A stretch of DNA of 34,642 bases from an uncultured Roseburia sp. (lineage in GTDB: Bacteria; Bacillota; Clostridia; Lachnospirales; Lachnospiraceae). Within the stretch, counting starts at the first letter, position 1. Every line of letters starts with the position of its first letter. This document shows positions 21,865-30,440 of the stretch, piece after piece. A program made the position numbers and the translations under genes. The notes under the pieces were generated by a model. It ran no database searches, was not told the DNA's origin, and was given only the letters and a program-made list of their open reading frames with translations. The stretch lies in contig UQAQ01000033.1 in NCBI GenBank assembly GCA_900539115.1, positions 1-34,642 of the forward strand, read 5' to 3'.

Positions 21865-24426
21865 TTACTTTATCTTTGTTTTCTTAATCCTGCTCCATTT
21901 TCCATAATAATACGTCGCATTATTATAATTATAATAAACGGCCCGCACTTTAATATAGTAGGTTTTCTTTTTCCTTAAGTTCCAGAAATAGTCTGTCGTA
22001 GAATAACGGTCATCCAGTTTCTTTCCCTTTGTAAAAGCACGGTTTCTCGCCAATTTCACTTGATAATGATCCGCTTTTTTGACTTTCTTCCAGGAAATTT
22101 TCCACTCGTTAGTATCGCTTTTCTTCACTTTTACTCCGGTTACCCGCTTCGGTATCACTTTCTTATATGTGGAACCGGTTTTATAACTGCTTCCCGAAGA
22201 TGCATTTCCGGCATTTGAACGATTTGAAGTCTTGTTTGCCTGCGTACCGGAAGTTGTCTGTGGCCGTTTTGTCTGCTGTGGTTTTGCTGTCGCCTGAGAA
22301 GCACTCGTGTTTTGTGGCGTTTTCGTCGCTTGTGGGGCCTTTGTTTGCTGTGGTCCCGCACTTTCCTGAGGCGCCTTTGTCTCCTGTGGTTTGACCGTCG
22401 GCGTCGGAGCCGGTTCTTTGTCAAATTCGCCAATGAATCCTACCTTATTTCTCCAGCCGTGAAGATCGTTCCACGTTCCATCCCGATACATTTGTACATA
22501 ATTTTCTGTGCCGCATATCGTGTCATTGTTCGGCTCGTTAGCTGCCCAGTTCCGGTAAGTCAGAGGACTTCCATCCTGCCAGACAAATGTTCCTTCTTCT
22601 TTTTCATCTGTCGCACCGATGAAAAATGTCCATTCGTCGATTTCGGCTACTTTTTTGGCAATGGCATCATTTTTCTCCTGCGAATCAATTTTTACAAGCG
22701 ATCCGCCATTTTCTTCACAGAATCTCTGCGCCACTTTATAAGGAAGAGATGCCTTGTAAAATTTGACTATTTTTCCATCGCATTCGAATTCCGCGTCCGC
22801 TTTCATATCCAATGGAGTCTCTACGATAAATCCGCCATCATTAAAATAGGAAGGCATATCATTCCATTTACCACTTGGCTGCGTCACAGCAAGATAAAAT
22901 TCATTATCTCCGGCACAATCCGGCTGGTTCATCCCCCAATTGGTGTAACTTACTTCACTTCCACTGTTCCATTTCCAAGCCTTACCTTTTTCTTCCATGC
23001 TTGCGCCAATGTAATAATATTTCCGAATCTGGTCCGCGACAAAATCCTTGATTACCTTGTCTTTTTCTTCATCCTGAATCTCTGCCAAACTGCTTCGCAT
23101 ACCCGCAGCCAATGCATTAATATCATTCCAGGAATAATCTTCATTATAAAGGGTCAGCAGTGCATTTCCATTTTTCAAAATCTTCTGCGGTGCCAATCCT
23201 CCGACAAGCCTTGTGCCTATTGGTATCGCCACATTGTTTCCGCATTTGTCAAACACATACACATGGGTAATATATCTGCCATATTCGTTGTTATGTTCGG
23301 ATATATTTACACGGAAGCGATACACATCATCTCCTACCTTAGTTCCGGTTATGGATGAATTATGTACCCAGTCTGCCGCCAGATCATCCTGATCATTTAC
23401 CTCGGTCCACGTTGGAAACTGCACCCGGTCAACTGCTTTGTCATCGGATGCTTTACATTCCAAAATATACCCCTTGGAATCCTGCTCAACAATCCTTACA
23501 TCGCTCAATGTCGGCGCCGTCCGGTCAATATATACGATCGGACATCTTACGGAAGAACGATTTCCTGCCGCATCCCAGGCATAAATATCTGTGAGATAAT
23601 TTCCTTGGATCGCCCCTGATTTAAGTGCGGAAAGCGGAATTCTCGCCGTCGCCGTATTCCCGGAAACACTTCCTGCAATCCAGTTTGCATCCTCACCTTG
23701 ATGGATGTCAATGTTCCAAGACGGAAATTCTATTTTACTCACTCCCACATTGTCGCTAACGTCACACACAACGGTGTAACCATCCGCATTTACATCGGTG
23801 ATGCGGACATTACTGAGCGTTGGGGCCTGGGTATCTGCCACATCAAATGCAGCCTCATACGGAGCAGAATAAATTTCATAACTGGTAACAGTCGCAAGAT
23901 TAAGTGTACGTCCCCAACTAATCTTACACCTTCCATCCCGGTTTGCTTCTCCCAGTGTAACAGTTGTTCCGCTTCTGCCAATAACCATGACCCAATGTCC
24001 ATAACCAGGGTCAGTGTCTGCCGCTTTATAATGAATAACATCTCCCCGCTTCAATGTATTGATATTTCCTCTCCCCCAGGAAGAATGCATTGAACCATAC
24101 AGATCATACGCAAGTTTACGTGCAAATCCATTACACTGCATACCTCCCCCAAAAGAATTACAATCATAACCGCCTACTCCAACACTTCCCTTGTGTGTAT
24201 TACACGGTGTCCATGTGTAGCCGTCCGGATTGTTACAGCTTCCTACATCATTATAATTGGAATAACGATGACCGCTTTGAACTACATGATTCCAATATGC
24301 CCCATTGGGGAATTTTCTCTCCAGATCCATGATCGTCGCCGCATCCGCTTTAACGGACATTCCCAGCGAAACCAACATCATAAATCCGGTTAGTAAGAAC
24401 AAATGATACCATTTTTTCATATTCAT
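21865..24426 (-). CDS. Secreted CHAP/NlpC-like amidase with two GBS_Bsp-like and two C-type lectin domains
   Basis: This is an 853-residue secreted protein. Residues 1-30 are the signal peptide. Residues about 60-190 are a papain-like CHAP/NlpC domain with candidate nucleophile Cys98 (MQCNGFARKLAYDLYG), His144 (YGHWVMVIG) and Glu160/Asn162. Residues about 200-300 and 303-400 are two GBS_Bsp-like domains (VSKIEFPSWN, DRVQFPTW, YAWDAAGNRSSV). Residues about 415-537 and 545-668 are two C-type lectin folds. The first has QPD (501-503) and KWNDM, the second EPN (631-633) and TWNDL. A TKAPQ-type linker (about 672-770) and a lysine-rich Fn3-like domain (about 775-853) close the protein. The start has GGAGG 8 nt upstream. 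It probably cuts peptidoglycan or a peptide amide while bound to glycans; the target is unknown. Confidence 0.88.
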   Translation of the reverse strand: MNMKKWYHLFLLTGFMMLVSLGMSVKADAATIMDLERKFPNGAYWNHVVQSGHRYSNYNDVGSCNNPDGYTWTPCNTHKGSVGVGGYDCNSFGGGMQCNGFARKLAYDLYGSMHSSWGRGNINTLKRGDVIHYKAADTDPGYGHWVMVIGRSGTTVTLGEANRDGRCKISWGRTLNLATVTSYEIYSAPYEAAFDVADTQAPTLSNVRITDVNADGYTVVCDVSDNVGVSKIEFPSWNIDIHQGEDANWIAGSVSGNTATARIPLSALKSGAIQGNYLTDIYAWDAAGNRSSVRCPIVYIDRTAPTLSDVRIVEQDSKGYILECKASDDKAVDRVQFPTWTEVNDQDDLAADWVHNSSITGTKVGDDVYRFRVNISEHNNEYGRYITHVYVFDKCGNNVAIPIGTRLVGGLAPQKILKNGNALLTLYNEDYSWNDINALAAGMRSSLAEIQDEEKDKVIKDFVADQIRKYYYIGASMEEKGKAWKWNSGSEVSYTNWGMNQPDCAGDNEFYLAVTQPSGKWNDMPSYFNDGGFIVETPLDMKADAEFECDGKIVKFYKASLPYKVAQRFCEENGGSLVKIDSQEKNDAIAKKVAEIDEWTFFIGATDEKEEGTFVWQDGSPLTYRNWAANEPNNDTICGTENYVQMYRDGTWNDLHGWRNKVGFIGEFDKEPAPTPTVKPQETKAPQESAGPQQTKAPQATKTPQNTSASQATAKPQQTKRPQTTSGTQANKTSNRSNAGNASSGSSYKTGSTYKKVIPKRVTGVKVKKSDTNEWKISWKKVKKADHYQVKLARNRAFTKGKKLDDRYSTTDYFWNLRKKKTYYIKVRAVYYNYNNATYYYGKWSRIKKTKIK

Positions 24427-24501
24427 ATGAACCGCCTCCTAACTTAATATCTTGATACAATTTGCATTTACCTCTTTTATGATCATTCCATATTTTTTTC
24501 T

Positions 24502-24544
24502 ATTATAGCAGGCAAAAGTTCAAATTTTTTTCCAATTTTTTCAC
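24502..24544 (-). promoter_or_regulatory. A-tract promoter module of the lectin/CHAP gene
   Basis: The minus strand reads GTGAAAAAA, then GGAAAAAAA, then TTGAAC (24518-24523), 10 nt, then a perfect TATAAT (24502-24507) with TGC before it (extended -10). No consensus -35 lies at 17 nt; an A-tract occupies that position. The same arrangement precedes the LRR gene at 29726-29769. The A-tracts lie roughly one helical turn apart. Confidence 0.6.
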
Positions 24545-24545
24545 T

Positions 24546-24581
24546 AAAAAACCGCCAAACAGATTTTCATCCATTTGGCGG
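24546..24581 (-). terminator. Terminator of the LRR-protein gene
   Basis: An 8-bp stem CCGCCAAA/TTTGGCGG (24552-24559 with 24574-24581, extended inward by GAT/ATC) is followed on the minus strand by TTTTTT. It ends 22 nt past the 24604 stop. The arms match those of the terminator at 29813-29846. Confidence 0.92.
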
Positions 24582-24603
24582 CCCTCTTCATGATACCTGG
24601 TTT

Positions 24604-24930
24604 CTATTTCTTTATCTTAACCTTTTTTATACTACTCCATTTACCATACACCTTTTTTCCATTCACGTATTTGTATGCACGAACACGCACATAATACGTC
24701 TTTTTCTTTTTCAGCTTCTTAATTGTCAAACTAGCCGCTTTACATTTTTTCAGCTTTGCTGCTCTCATCTTTTTGTTCAAGGAATATTGAACCTGATATC
24801 CAGATGAACCAATTACTTTCTTCCAGATAACCTTAACTTTTCCTTTGCCTTTTTGTGTAATTTTCCACATTGTTATCTTTGAAACAGTTGTTGCATTACC
24901 TGCATTTCCATAAGAGCCACCGGAAATATT
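24604..24930 (-). repeat. Shared 3' gene module (Fn3-like coding end), copy 1
   Basis: This aligns without gaps to 29884-30210 at an offset of exactly 5,280 bp. Over 24691-24840 I count four mismatches in 150 columns, much closer than the rest of the two genes. It encodes the last part of the linker and the lysine-rich Fn3-like domain. The related terminator follows in both cases. Confidence 0.88.
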
Positions 24931-27900
24931 GCTGCTTCCGAAACTGCTGTTATTTGCACCGGTATTGGCATTATTGCCGCCTGCAGACATTCCTGTCGAT
25001 GTATTCGGTGCCTGTGGCTGTTGTGGTTTTACGGTTGACTGCGGTTTCTGTGTTGGAACTGCCGTCGGCTGCGGTTTCGTTGTTGGAACCACTGTTGGCT
25101 GCGGCTTCGTCGTTGGCGTTACCGTTGGCTGCGGATCCTCATCGCCTCCGATTGGCTCAACCGTTTTATTAACAACCAATTGAATGCTGTAGATCTTATA
25201 CGTCACATCTGTATATGCGGCTCCCGTAACCGGATCTGCATTGGCGCCAATTGTGAGATATCCTCCATTTCCGGTAAGACGTGACAGTTTATCGGTATCC
25301 ACGTTGAATGAAAATGTCTGTGTTTCATCTCCCAGAGTGCTTCCATGACTGCCATTTTCTTTCCGATCCGGGTACGAACCTTCAAAAAATGGATAGACCG
25401 TCCATACATCGTCATTCCACCACTCGTTACTGCTTTTATCAAATGTATTATTAAATACTGCAAGACTAAGTTCACCCGGCACATTTGCCTTAATAATAAT
25501 ATTGCTGATCTGTGCAAGATTGATATCCTCTGGAATATCAAAGAAAACTCTCTGATATCTCTTGGTAAATGGCAGTATTACGCCTTCTCCATCTGCGTTC
25601 ACATTAATGTCCGATTCCATCTTTTCTGAAATCTTAGTCAGATCAAGCTTAACCATCTGTATTGGATCTTCATCATAAATATTTTTACCGGAAGATGTCT
25701 CCTCTCCGACTTGAATATTTACTTTTTTACTGATCCCTGTTTCTTTTACTGTAAGAGAAAGTACGGCCTGTCCATATACAAGCCCTTTCAGGCTGATTTT
25801 ATATATGCCATCGTCGCCTTCTTCTATTTTTGTTATCTCAGCAACCTGCGAATTATCAATGGATGCCGCCAAAGAGCCTTTGGATGCTCCACTAACTTCA
25901 ACAGACAATTTATAACTGTCATCAAGTGCAAGATTTACGTAGTCATTACTTTCAATTGTGACATCCTCACTTGCCACATCACTCTTTGTAACTGCTGCCA
26001 AAGCTTCCCCTGTACTGCTGGTAATATTTTCCATTCCTCCAACTGTAACTTTTTCTCCCTTAGCAATCGGAGTATCGTATATTAACGTAAATTCTTTAAC
26101 AAACACATTTCCCGCTGCGTCTTTTTCCGACTTATCATAAGAAAGTGTATATGCAATCGAATTTCCCTGAGAATCCGTTAATGTAAGGTTCTTAACCGTC
26201 TCCGGATCCATGTATTGGGTAAATATTACTTTAGTAAATGTTTCATAAGAATGAATCTCCTTAATCTCAGGAGCTGCCAATGGCTTCATTTCTATATTCA
26301 CATCGGTCTGTGGCGGTGGTACTTCCATCCAGTCACTGTATGCTGTCTCGTATCCTTCTTTTTCCGCTTTTACCTGCCAGTATCCTTCCGGTACATCCCA
26401 AGCATATGAACCTGCCTCATCTGTTACAAGCGGATTTTCCTGATCGTATTCAGAAGCATCCCACACAGTGCCCTTTTTATCCGTTTTCTTTTCCTTATAA
26501 TATAACGTTGTCGTTACATCGGATAGGCGGTTGGTCGTCACTCCTTCGTATACATAACCACTTGGATCAATGATCCAGCGAATTATCATATCTTTTAAAC
26601 TCAGTTTTCCGTCAAGGAAATCATCAAAATCTCCCGATTCGATCATCGGTATGATACATTTTTTTATAGCAAGTGCCAACAATCCACAAGCGATTGCTAC
26701 ACCGGAACCCGGCAATGCCATTGCTCCAAACACACCGATTACTCCTGCAATGTATGTAAACACCATTTTTTCCGCAGCAATATCGGCCATCTTTTGTATT
26801 TCCTTTAATTTGGCTTCACGCTGTGCCGGAGACAGACTTTGGTCACTCATTACTTCCTGCTTCATCCAAAGCAAGTTAATGACATTTCCCTCAAAGCTAA
26901 ACATACTGTTGGCACTGTCTACAAGAAAACCTCCTGTAGAGCTGTCCATGCCAAACAGATCGAAAAGGGTCTTCTGAGTTGTTGACTGTCCTTTTTTAAT
27001 AATGTAGCGGGCAACGGTATTATCTACCGCTTTTGGATCTACAAGATACATCTGAATCGTATCCGCATTGAGTTCTGTCTTTACCAGGGCAATGTCCTGC
27101 GCCAGATCTCCTTCGCCCATTGTATATCTGCTAAATCCGTCTTTCTCAAAGAAGTCATAAAGTTTTCCGATATCTTTTGCTGTTCCCTCTTTGTCAAACA
27201 CTTTAAGGAAATCAATGATATCACCGACACCTTCTGACAGATCTGAACAAGCATTTAATTCTGTATCCTCTTCCCCACTTTGTGCCGCCTGTTTTTTCTC
27301 TAACTCTTCCGCGTATTCAGTCAATGTCATCTTATCATAAGAATATTCTACAACATCTCCTGATTTTAACGTAATCTCTGCTTGATAATCGCTCTCCGTA
27401 TCCGTTATCTGTTCTGCCGTCGCTTCTCTCCAATTTTCCGGGATTGAAGCTTTTTCTTCGTCAGTCAGGGTCACATTTTCCTCTTCATCTACCTGCGTAC
27501 CCCCGTCCGGTTTTGCTACATACTCAATGGAGAGAGTTCCCGGTACATACGATGCATCATTTCCAAAAAATCCATTTGTCACATATGCATTTTTATCTGC
27601 ATCCCACTTTGCTTCCAGTTTGCGGGAATATCCTCCCCGGCTGCTGATAACAAATACTCTGCTGATCTTATCCGCATTTTCATATTGAATACTGAACTGG
27701 TATGGTTTTCCAGCCTGAAATGTAATATATTTCAAGGTTCCATCATTTTTTAACAAATCGAAGGTTTTATGTCCGTCTTTATAGTCATGTGCCTCGATAT
27801 AAAGTGAAACATCGGAAAGTTTTGGTCCATTTTCAATCGTCGTTATCTGTTTTGATAACTCTGTTTCCTTTCCGGATTTTTCAACCGATACGATCTTGAC

Positions 27901-29685
27901 CGTATAATTTTTAAAATTCTCTGGGTAATCCAGGGTAATATCTGTAGAATATTTTCCCGTCTTGGATACCAGTACCTCTTTGACCAGTTCTCCATCTACG
28001 TAGATTTCAACATTTTTGCCACTGATACCGTATCCTTTAACCTCTACACTTACTGAATCTTCGCCTTTTTCATAAGAAACATCATCGTTGCACCCCAATG
28101 TAAGGCAGGTACAATTTTCGCTTACCGCACCAATAATATTGGATTGTGAAACTCCATCTTTCTCGTAATTTAATACAGCATAGGAATTTATTCTTCCATC
28201 CACATTTGGAGTCGTGTATATACGGCATTTTCCTGTGCTTTTTTTAACCGGAATGGTGATCTTATTGTCTGATGTAATCTTAAAATCACTATCACTCAAC
28301 GCTATTCCATCCAGTTTAATGCTATTCACAACAGAAGTTTCCGGAAGTTTCACAACAAGCTGCATGTCTTTAACGTTTTTAATCTCTTTTTGCTTCAATG
28401 CATAATCAAGATTCATCACAACATAACTACTTGCACTGCTGCCATTAATCTCATACATTGATTTTTCATGCTCAATTACTTTATCTACCGTATCTGTATA
28501 TTCCAGATTTGAAAATTCCAGATTTTGCTCTGCGTCCGTGAAACTCTTCATGGAATCTGTATATTTTGCTACCTTAATCGTTGCATTGGTGCAATTTTGA
28601 AATGCATTTTTTCCAATCGATGTAATTTTCTTATTTGCTAAAACCTCTGTAAGACTGGTACAGCCTGAAAAAGCTCCGTCCCCTATTGTTTTAATCGATA
28701 TCGGAAGTTCTATGCTTCGAAGATTGGTACAATTTTCAAATGCATAACTATCGATATCTGTCATCTCATCTAACAATTTTACTTCTCTAAGCTGGGAAGC
28801 ATTTGAAAATAAATTTGCCGGAATTAACTTTGTTCCCTTTTCAAACGTTACTTTATTTACCTTACTTCCTGCAAATGGCCCATCATTGTTCCAACATACA
28901 TCTGCTGTTTTCACTCCTTTTGGAATGTTTACGCTTGTTACTCCCGTCACTCCATATATTATCGAATACCCTATTTTCTCCAAACTCGATGGCAGATTCA
29001 ATTCCTGCAGATTGGTATGGGCAAACGCATCATGACCTATTGTCTTTACAATTCTTGGTATTTCTATTTTCTCCAAAGAACTGCATGAGTCAAAAGCATA
29101 TTGGCCTATCTCCTGTACCGTATAAGGTATCGTTACTGTTTTTAGTTCTTTACAATTTTTCATCATATTGTCAGGAATTTTTGTCATTCCGCTTTCAAAG
29201 GTCACTGTATTTACCTTACTTCCTGCAAATGGTCCATCATTGTTCCAACATACATCTGCAGTTTTCAATCCCTTGGGAATGTTTACATTTGTCACCCCGG
29301 TTACTCCATATATTACTGAATATCCTATTCTCTCCAAACTCGATGGCAGATTCAATTCCTGCAGATTGGTGTTGGCAAACGCATCATGACCAATTGATTT
29401 AATGCCCTCCGGTATATTCACTCCCGTTATTGTTTTCTTATCCTGAAAAACACCATCTCCAATCCCTACTACCTGCTTTCCATCCAATGTACTTGGAATT
29501 GCCACATACAAGGCACTTCCGTCATATTTGGTGATAGTAGCCTCATCATCACCATTTAATGTGTACGTATAATCACCACTCGTATACGTAGTTTCCGCTG
29601 CCTTTGCCGGAACAAAATCAAGTCCGGTAACAACCATCGCTGCTACTAGCAACAGACTCAGACAACGACGAATCTTTTTGTTCAT
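24604..29685 (-). CDS. Secreted BspA-type leucine-rich-repeat surface protein
   Basis: This is a 1,693-residue protein with a signal peptide (KKIRRCLSLLLVAAMVVTG, cleavage near AKAAET). Residues about 45-395 are LRR_5/BspA-like repeats (IKSIGHDAFANTNLQELNLP, SIGKNAFQNCT) with an internal duplication of 118 residues. Other parts include an Ig-like segment near 530-620; a helical region with the hydrophobic Gly/Ala-rich stretch VIGVFGAMALPGSGVAIACG near 980-1000; a carboxypeptidase-regulatory or SpaA-like sandwich near 1058-1132 (DEAGSYAWDVPEGYWQVKAE); a carbohydrate-binding-module-like sandwich near 1345-1505; a PTTKPQ linker near 1512-1566; and the lysine-rich Fn3-like end. AGGAGG lies 7 nt before the ATG. 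BspA-type proteins often bind host matrix or partner bacteria; here the ligand is unknown. Confidence 0.88.
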   Translation of the reverse strand: MNKKIRRCLSLLLVAAMVVTGLDFVPAKAAETTYTSGDYTYTLNGDDEATITKYDGSALYVAIPSTLDGKQVVGIGDGVFQDKKTITGVNIPEGIKSIGHDAFANTNLQELNLPSSLERIGYSVIYGVTGVTNVNIPKGLKTADVCWNNDGPFAGSKVNTVTFESGMTKIPDNMMKNCKELKTVTIPYTVQEIGQYAFDSCSSLEKIEIPRIVKTIGHDAFAHTNLQELNLPSSLEKIGYSIIYGVTGVTSVNIPKGVKTADVCWNNDGPFAGSKVNKVTFEKGTKLIPANLFSNASQLREVKLLDEMTDIDSYAFENCTNLRSIELPISIKTIGDGAFSGCTSLTEVLANKKITSIGKNAFQNCTNATIKVAKYTDSMKSFTDAEQNLEFSNLEYTDTVDKVIEHEKSMYEINGSSASSYVVMNLDYALKQKEIKNVKDMQLVVKLPETSVVNSIKLDGIALSDSDFKITSDNKITIPVKKSTGKCRIYTTPNVDGRINSYAVLNYEKDGVSQSNIIGAVSENCTCLTLGCNDDVSYEKGEDSVSVEVKGYGISGKNVEIYVDGELVKEVLVSKTGKYSTDITLDYPENFKNYTVKIVSVEKSGKETELSKQITTIENGPKLSDVSLYIEAHDYKDGHKTFDLLKNDGTLKYITFQAGKPYQFSIQYENADKISRVFVISSRGGYSRKLEAKWDADKNAYVTNGFFGNDASYVPGTLSIEYVAKPDGGTQVDEEENVTLTDEEKASIPENWREATAEQITDTESDYQAEITLKSGDVVEYSYDKMTLTEYAEELEKKQAAQSGEEDTELNACSDLSEGVGDIIDFLKVFDKEGTAKDIGKLYDFFEKDGFSRYTMGEGDLAQDIALVKTELNADTIQMYLVDPKAVDNTVARYIIKKGQSTTQKTLFDLFGMDSSTGGFLVDSANSMFSFEGNVINLLWMKQEVMSDQSLSPAQREAKLKEIQKMADIAAEKMVFTYIAGVIGVFGAMALPGSGVAIACGLLALAIKKCIIPMIESGDFDDFLDGKLSLKDMIIRWIIDPSGYVYEGVTTNRLSDVTTTLYYKEKKTDKKGTVWDASEYDQENPLVTDEAGSYAWDVPEGYWQVKAEKEGYETAYSDWMEVPPPQTDVNIEMKPLAAPEIKEIHSYETFTKVIFTQYMDPETVKNLTLTDSQGNSIAYTLSYDKSEKDAAGNVFVKEFTLIYDTPIAKGEKVTVGGMENITSSTGEALAAVTKSDVASEDVTIESNDYVNLALDDSYKLSVEVSGASKGSLAASIDNSQVAEITKIEEGDDGIYKISLKGLVYGQAVLSLTVKETGISKKVNIQVGEETSSGKNIYDEDPIQMVKLDLTKISEKMESDINVNADGEGVILPFTKRYQRVFFDIPEDINLAQISNIIIKANVPGELSLAVFNNTFDKSSNEWWNDDVWTVYPFFEGSYPDRKENGSHGSTLGDETQTFSFNVDTDKLSRLTGNGGYLTIGANADPVTGAAYTDVTYKIYSIQLVVNKTVEPIGGDEDPQPTVTPTTKPQPTVVPTTKPQPTAVPTQKPQSTVKPQQPQAPNTSTGMSAGGNNANTGANNSSFGSSNISGGSYGNAGNATTVSKITMWKITQKGKGKVKVIWKKVIGSSGYQVQYSLNKKMRAAKLKKCKAASLTIKKLKKKKTYYVRVRAYKYVNGKKVYGKWSSIKKVKIKK
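25042..25131 (-). repeat. 30-bp tandem repeat in the LRR-protein linker
   Basis: Three imperfect 30-bp units encode PTVTPTTKPQ, PTVVPTTKPQ and PTAVPTQKPQ, and a degraded fourth follows. They form the flexible spacer between the sandwich domains and the C-terminal Fn3-like domain. Confidence 0.8.
28836..29039 (-). repeat. LRR internal duplication, copy 2 (C-terminal copy)
   Basis: It repeats 29190-29393 at an offset of 354 bp (118 codons). Within the last 60 columns I count three differences. It encodes AFAHTNLQELNLPSS through the shared segment CWNNDGPFAGSKVN. Confidence 0.88.
29190..29393 (-). repeat. LRR internal duplication, copy 1 (N-terminal copy)
   Basis: This is the partner of 28836-29039. 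It encodes AFANTNLQELNLPSS and the same non-canonical insert between LRR units (ADVCWNNDGPFAGSKVN). The nucleotide match is close enough for a recent duplication or for ongoing homogenisation. Confidence 0.88.
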
Positions 29686-29725
29686 AATTTTTCCTCCTTA
29701 TTTTTGAACTAGTTTTTTTAGTGAC

Positions 29726-29769
29726 ATTATACACCCCTTATGTTCAATTTTTTTTCCGTTTTTTTCACT
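29726..29769 (-). promoter_or_regulatory. A-tract promoter module of the LRR-protein gene
   Basis: The minus strand reads GTGAAAAAAA, CGG, eight A, TTGAAC (29742-29747), 10 nt and a perfect TATAAT (29726-29731), about 41 nt before the start codon. It matches the lectin-gene module at 24502-24544. The spacing of TTGAAC to TATAAT is too short for a normal -35, so TTGAAC is more likely an operator or part of an upstream element. Confidence 0.6.
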
Positions 29770-29803
29770 TTCAAGTCCTTTTGGCGGGTATAACAAACAA
29801 ATC

Positions 29804-29846
29804 ACAAAACAACCGCCAAACGGATTCACCTGAATCCATTTGGCGG
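29804..29846 (-). terminator. Terminator of the M23-remnant/Big_2 gene
   Basis: A nearly perfect 15-bp stem, CCGCCAAACGGATTC (29813-29827) with 29832-29846, is interrupted by one mismatch. It is followed on the minus strand by TTGTTTTGTG. The outer CCGCCAAA/TTTGGCGG arms equal those of the 24552-24581 terminator. A stray CTTTTGGCGG nearby (about 29778-29787) may be a remnant of another copy. Confidence 0.88.
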
Positions 29847-29883
29847 TCATCTTCATGATAGTTTCAATGAGGTCATCGAGCTT

Positions 29884-30210
29884 CTATTTCTTTATCTTAA
29901 CTTTCTTTACGCCACTCCATTTACCATACACTTTTCTGCCATTGACCATCTTATACGCACGAACCCGCACATAATACGTCTTTTTCTTTTTCAGCTTCTT
30001 AATTGTCAAACTAGCTGCTTTACAATTTTTCAGCTTTGCTGCTCTCATCTTTTTGTTCAAGGAATATTGAACCTGATATCCAGATGAACCACTTACTTTT
30101 TTCCAGATAACCTTAACTTTTCCTTTGCCTTTATGTGTGATTTTGCACGTTTTTATCATTGGAACAGTTATTGTATTATCTGCATTTCCATAAGAACCAT
30201 TGGAAGTATT
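29884..30210 (-). repeat. Shared 3' gene module (Fn3-like coding end), copy 2
   Basis: This is the partner of 24604-24930, ungapped at an offset of 5,280 bp. It encodes the Asn/Ser-rich end of the linker and the Fn3-like domain (GKGKVKVIWKKVSGSSGYQV). Confidence 0.88.
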
Positions 30211-30324
30211 GATACTTCCGGTACTGTTGTTGTTTACACCAGTAGTTGTATTGGTATTATTGCTGTCTGCTGGTTTATCTGTAGATGTATTCGGTGCCTG
30301 TGTCTGTCTTGGTGTTTCCGGTTC

Positions 30325-30440
30325 TTTGGTCTGTGCTGGTACATTCGGTGTCGCAGTCGGCTTTGGTGCTTCCGTCGAATTCGGTGTCGCCGTCGGTTTT
30401 GGTACTTCTGTCGAATTCGGTGTTGAAGTCGGCTTTGGTG
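30325..30440 (-). repeat. 36-bp tandem repeat in the Big_2-protein linker
   Basis: Three imperfect 36-bp units encode PKPTSTPNSTEV, PKPTATPNSTEA and PKPTATPNVPA. This is a minisatellite-type linker like the others in the cluster but with its own period. Confidence 0.8.

Noticed and set aside
22312..23358. 348-codon plus-strand open frame
   Set aside because: It is antisense to the CHAP/lectin gene, whose motifs (QPD, EPN, WND, GHWVMV) are unmistakable. The antisense product has no recognisable domain.
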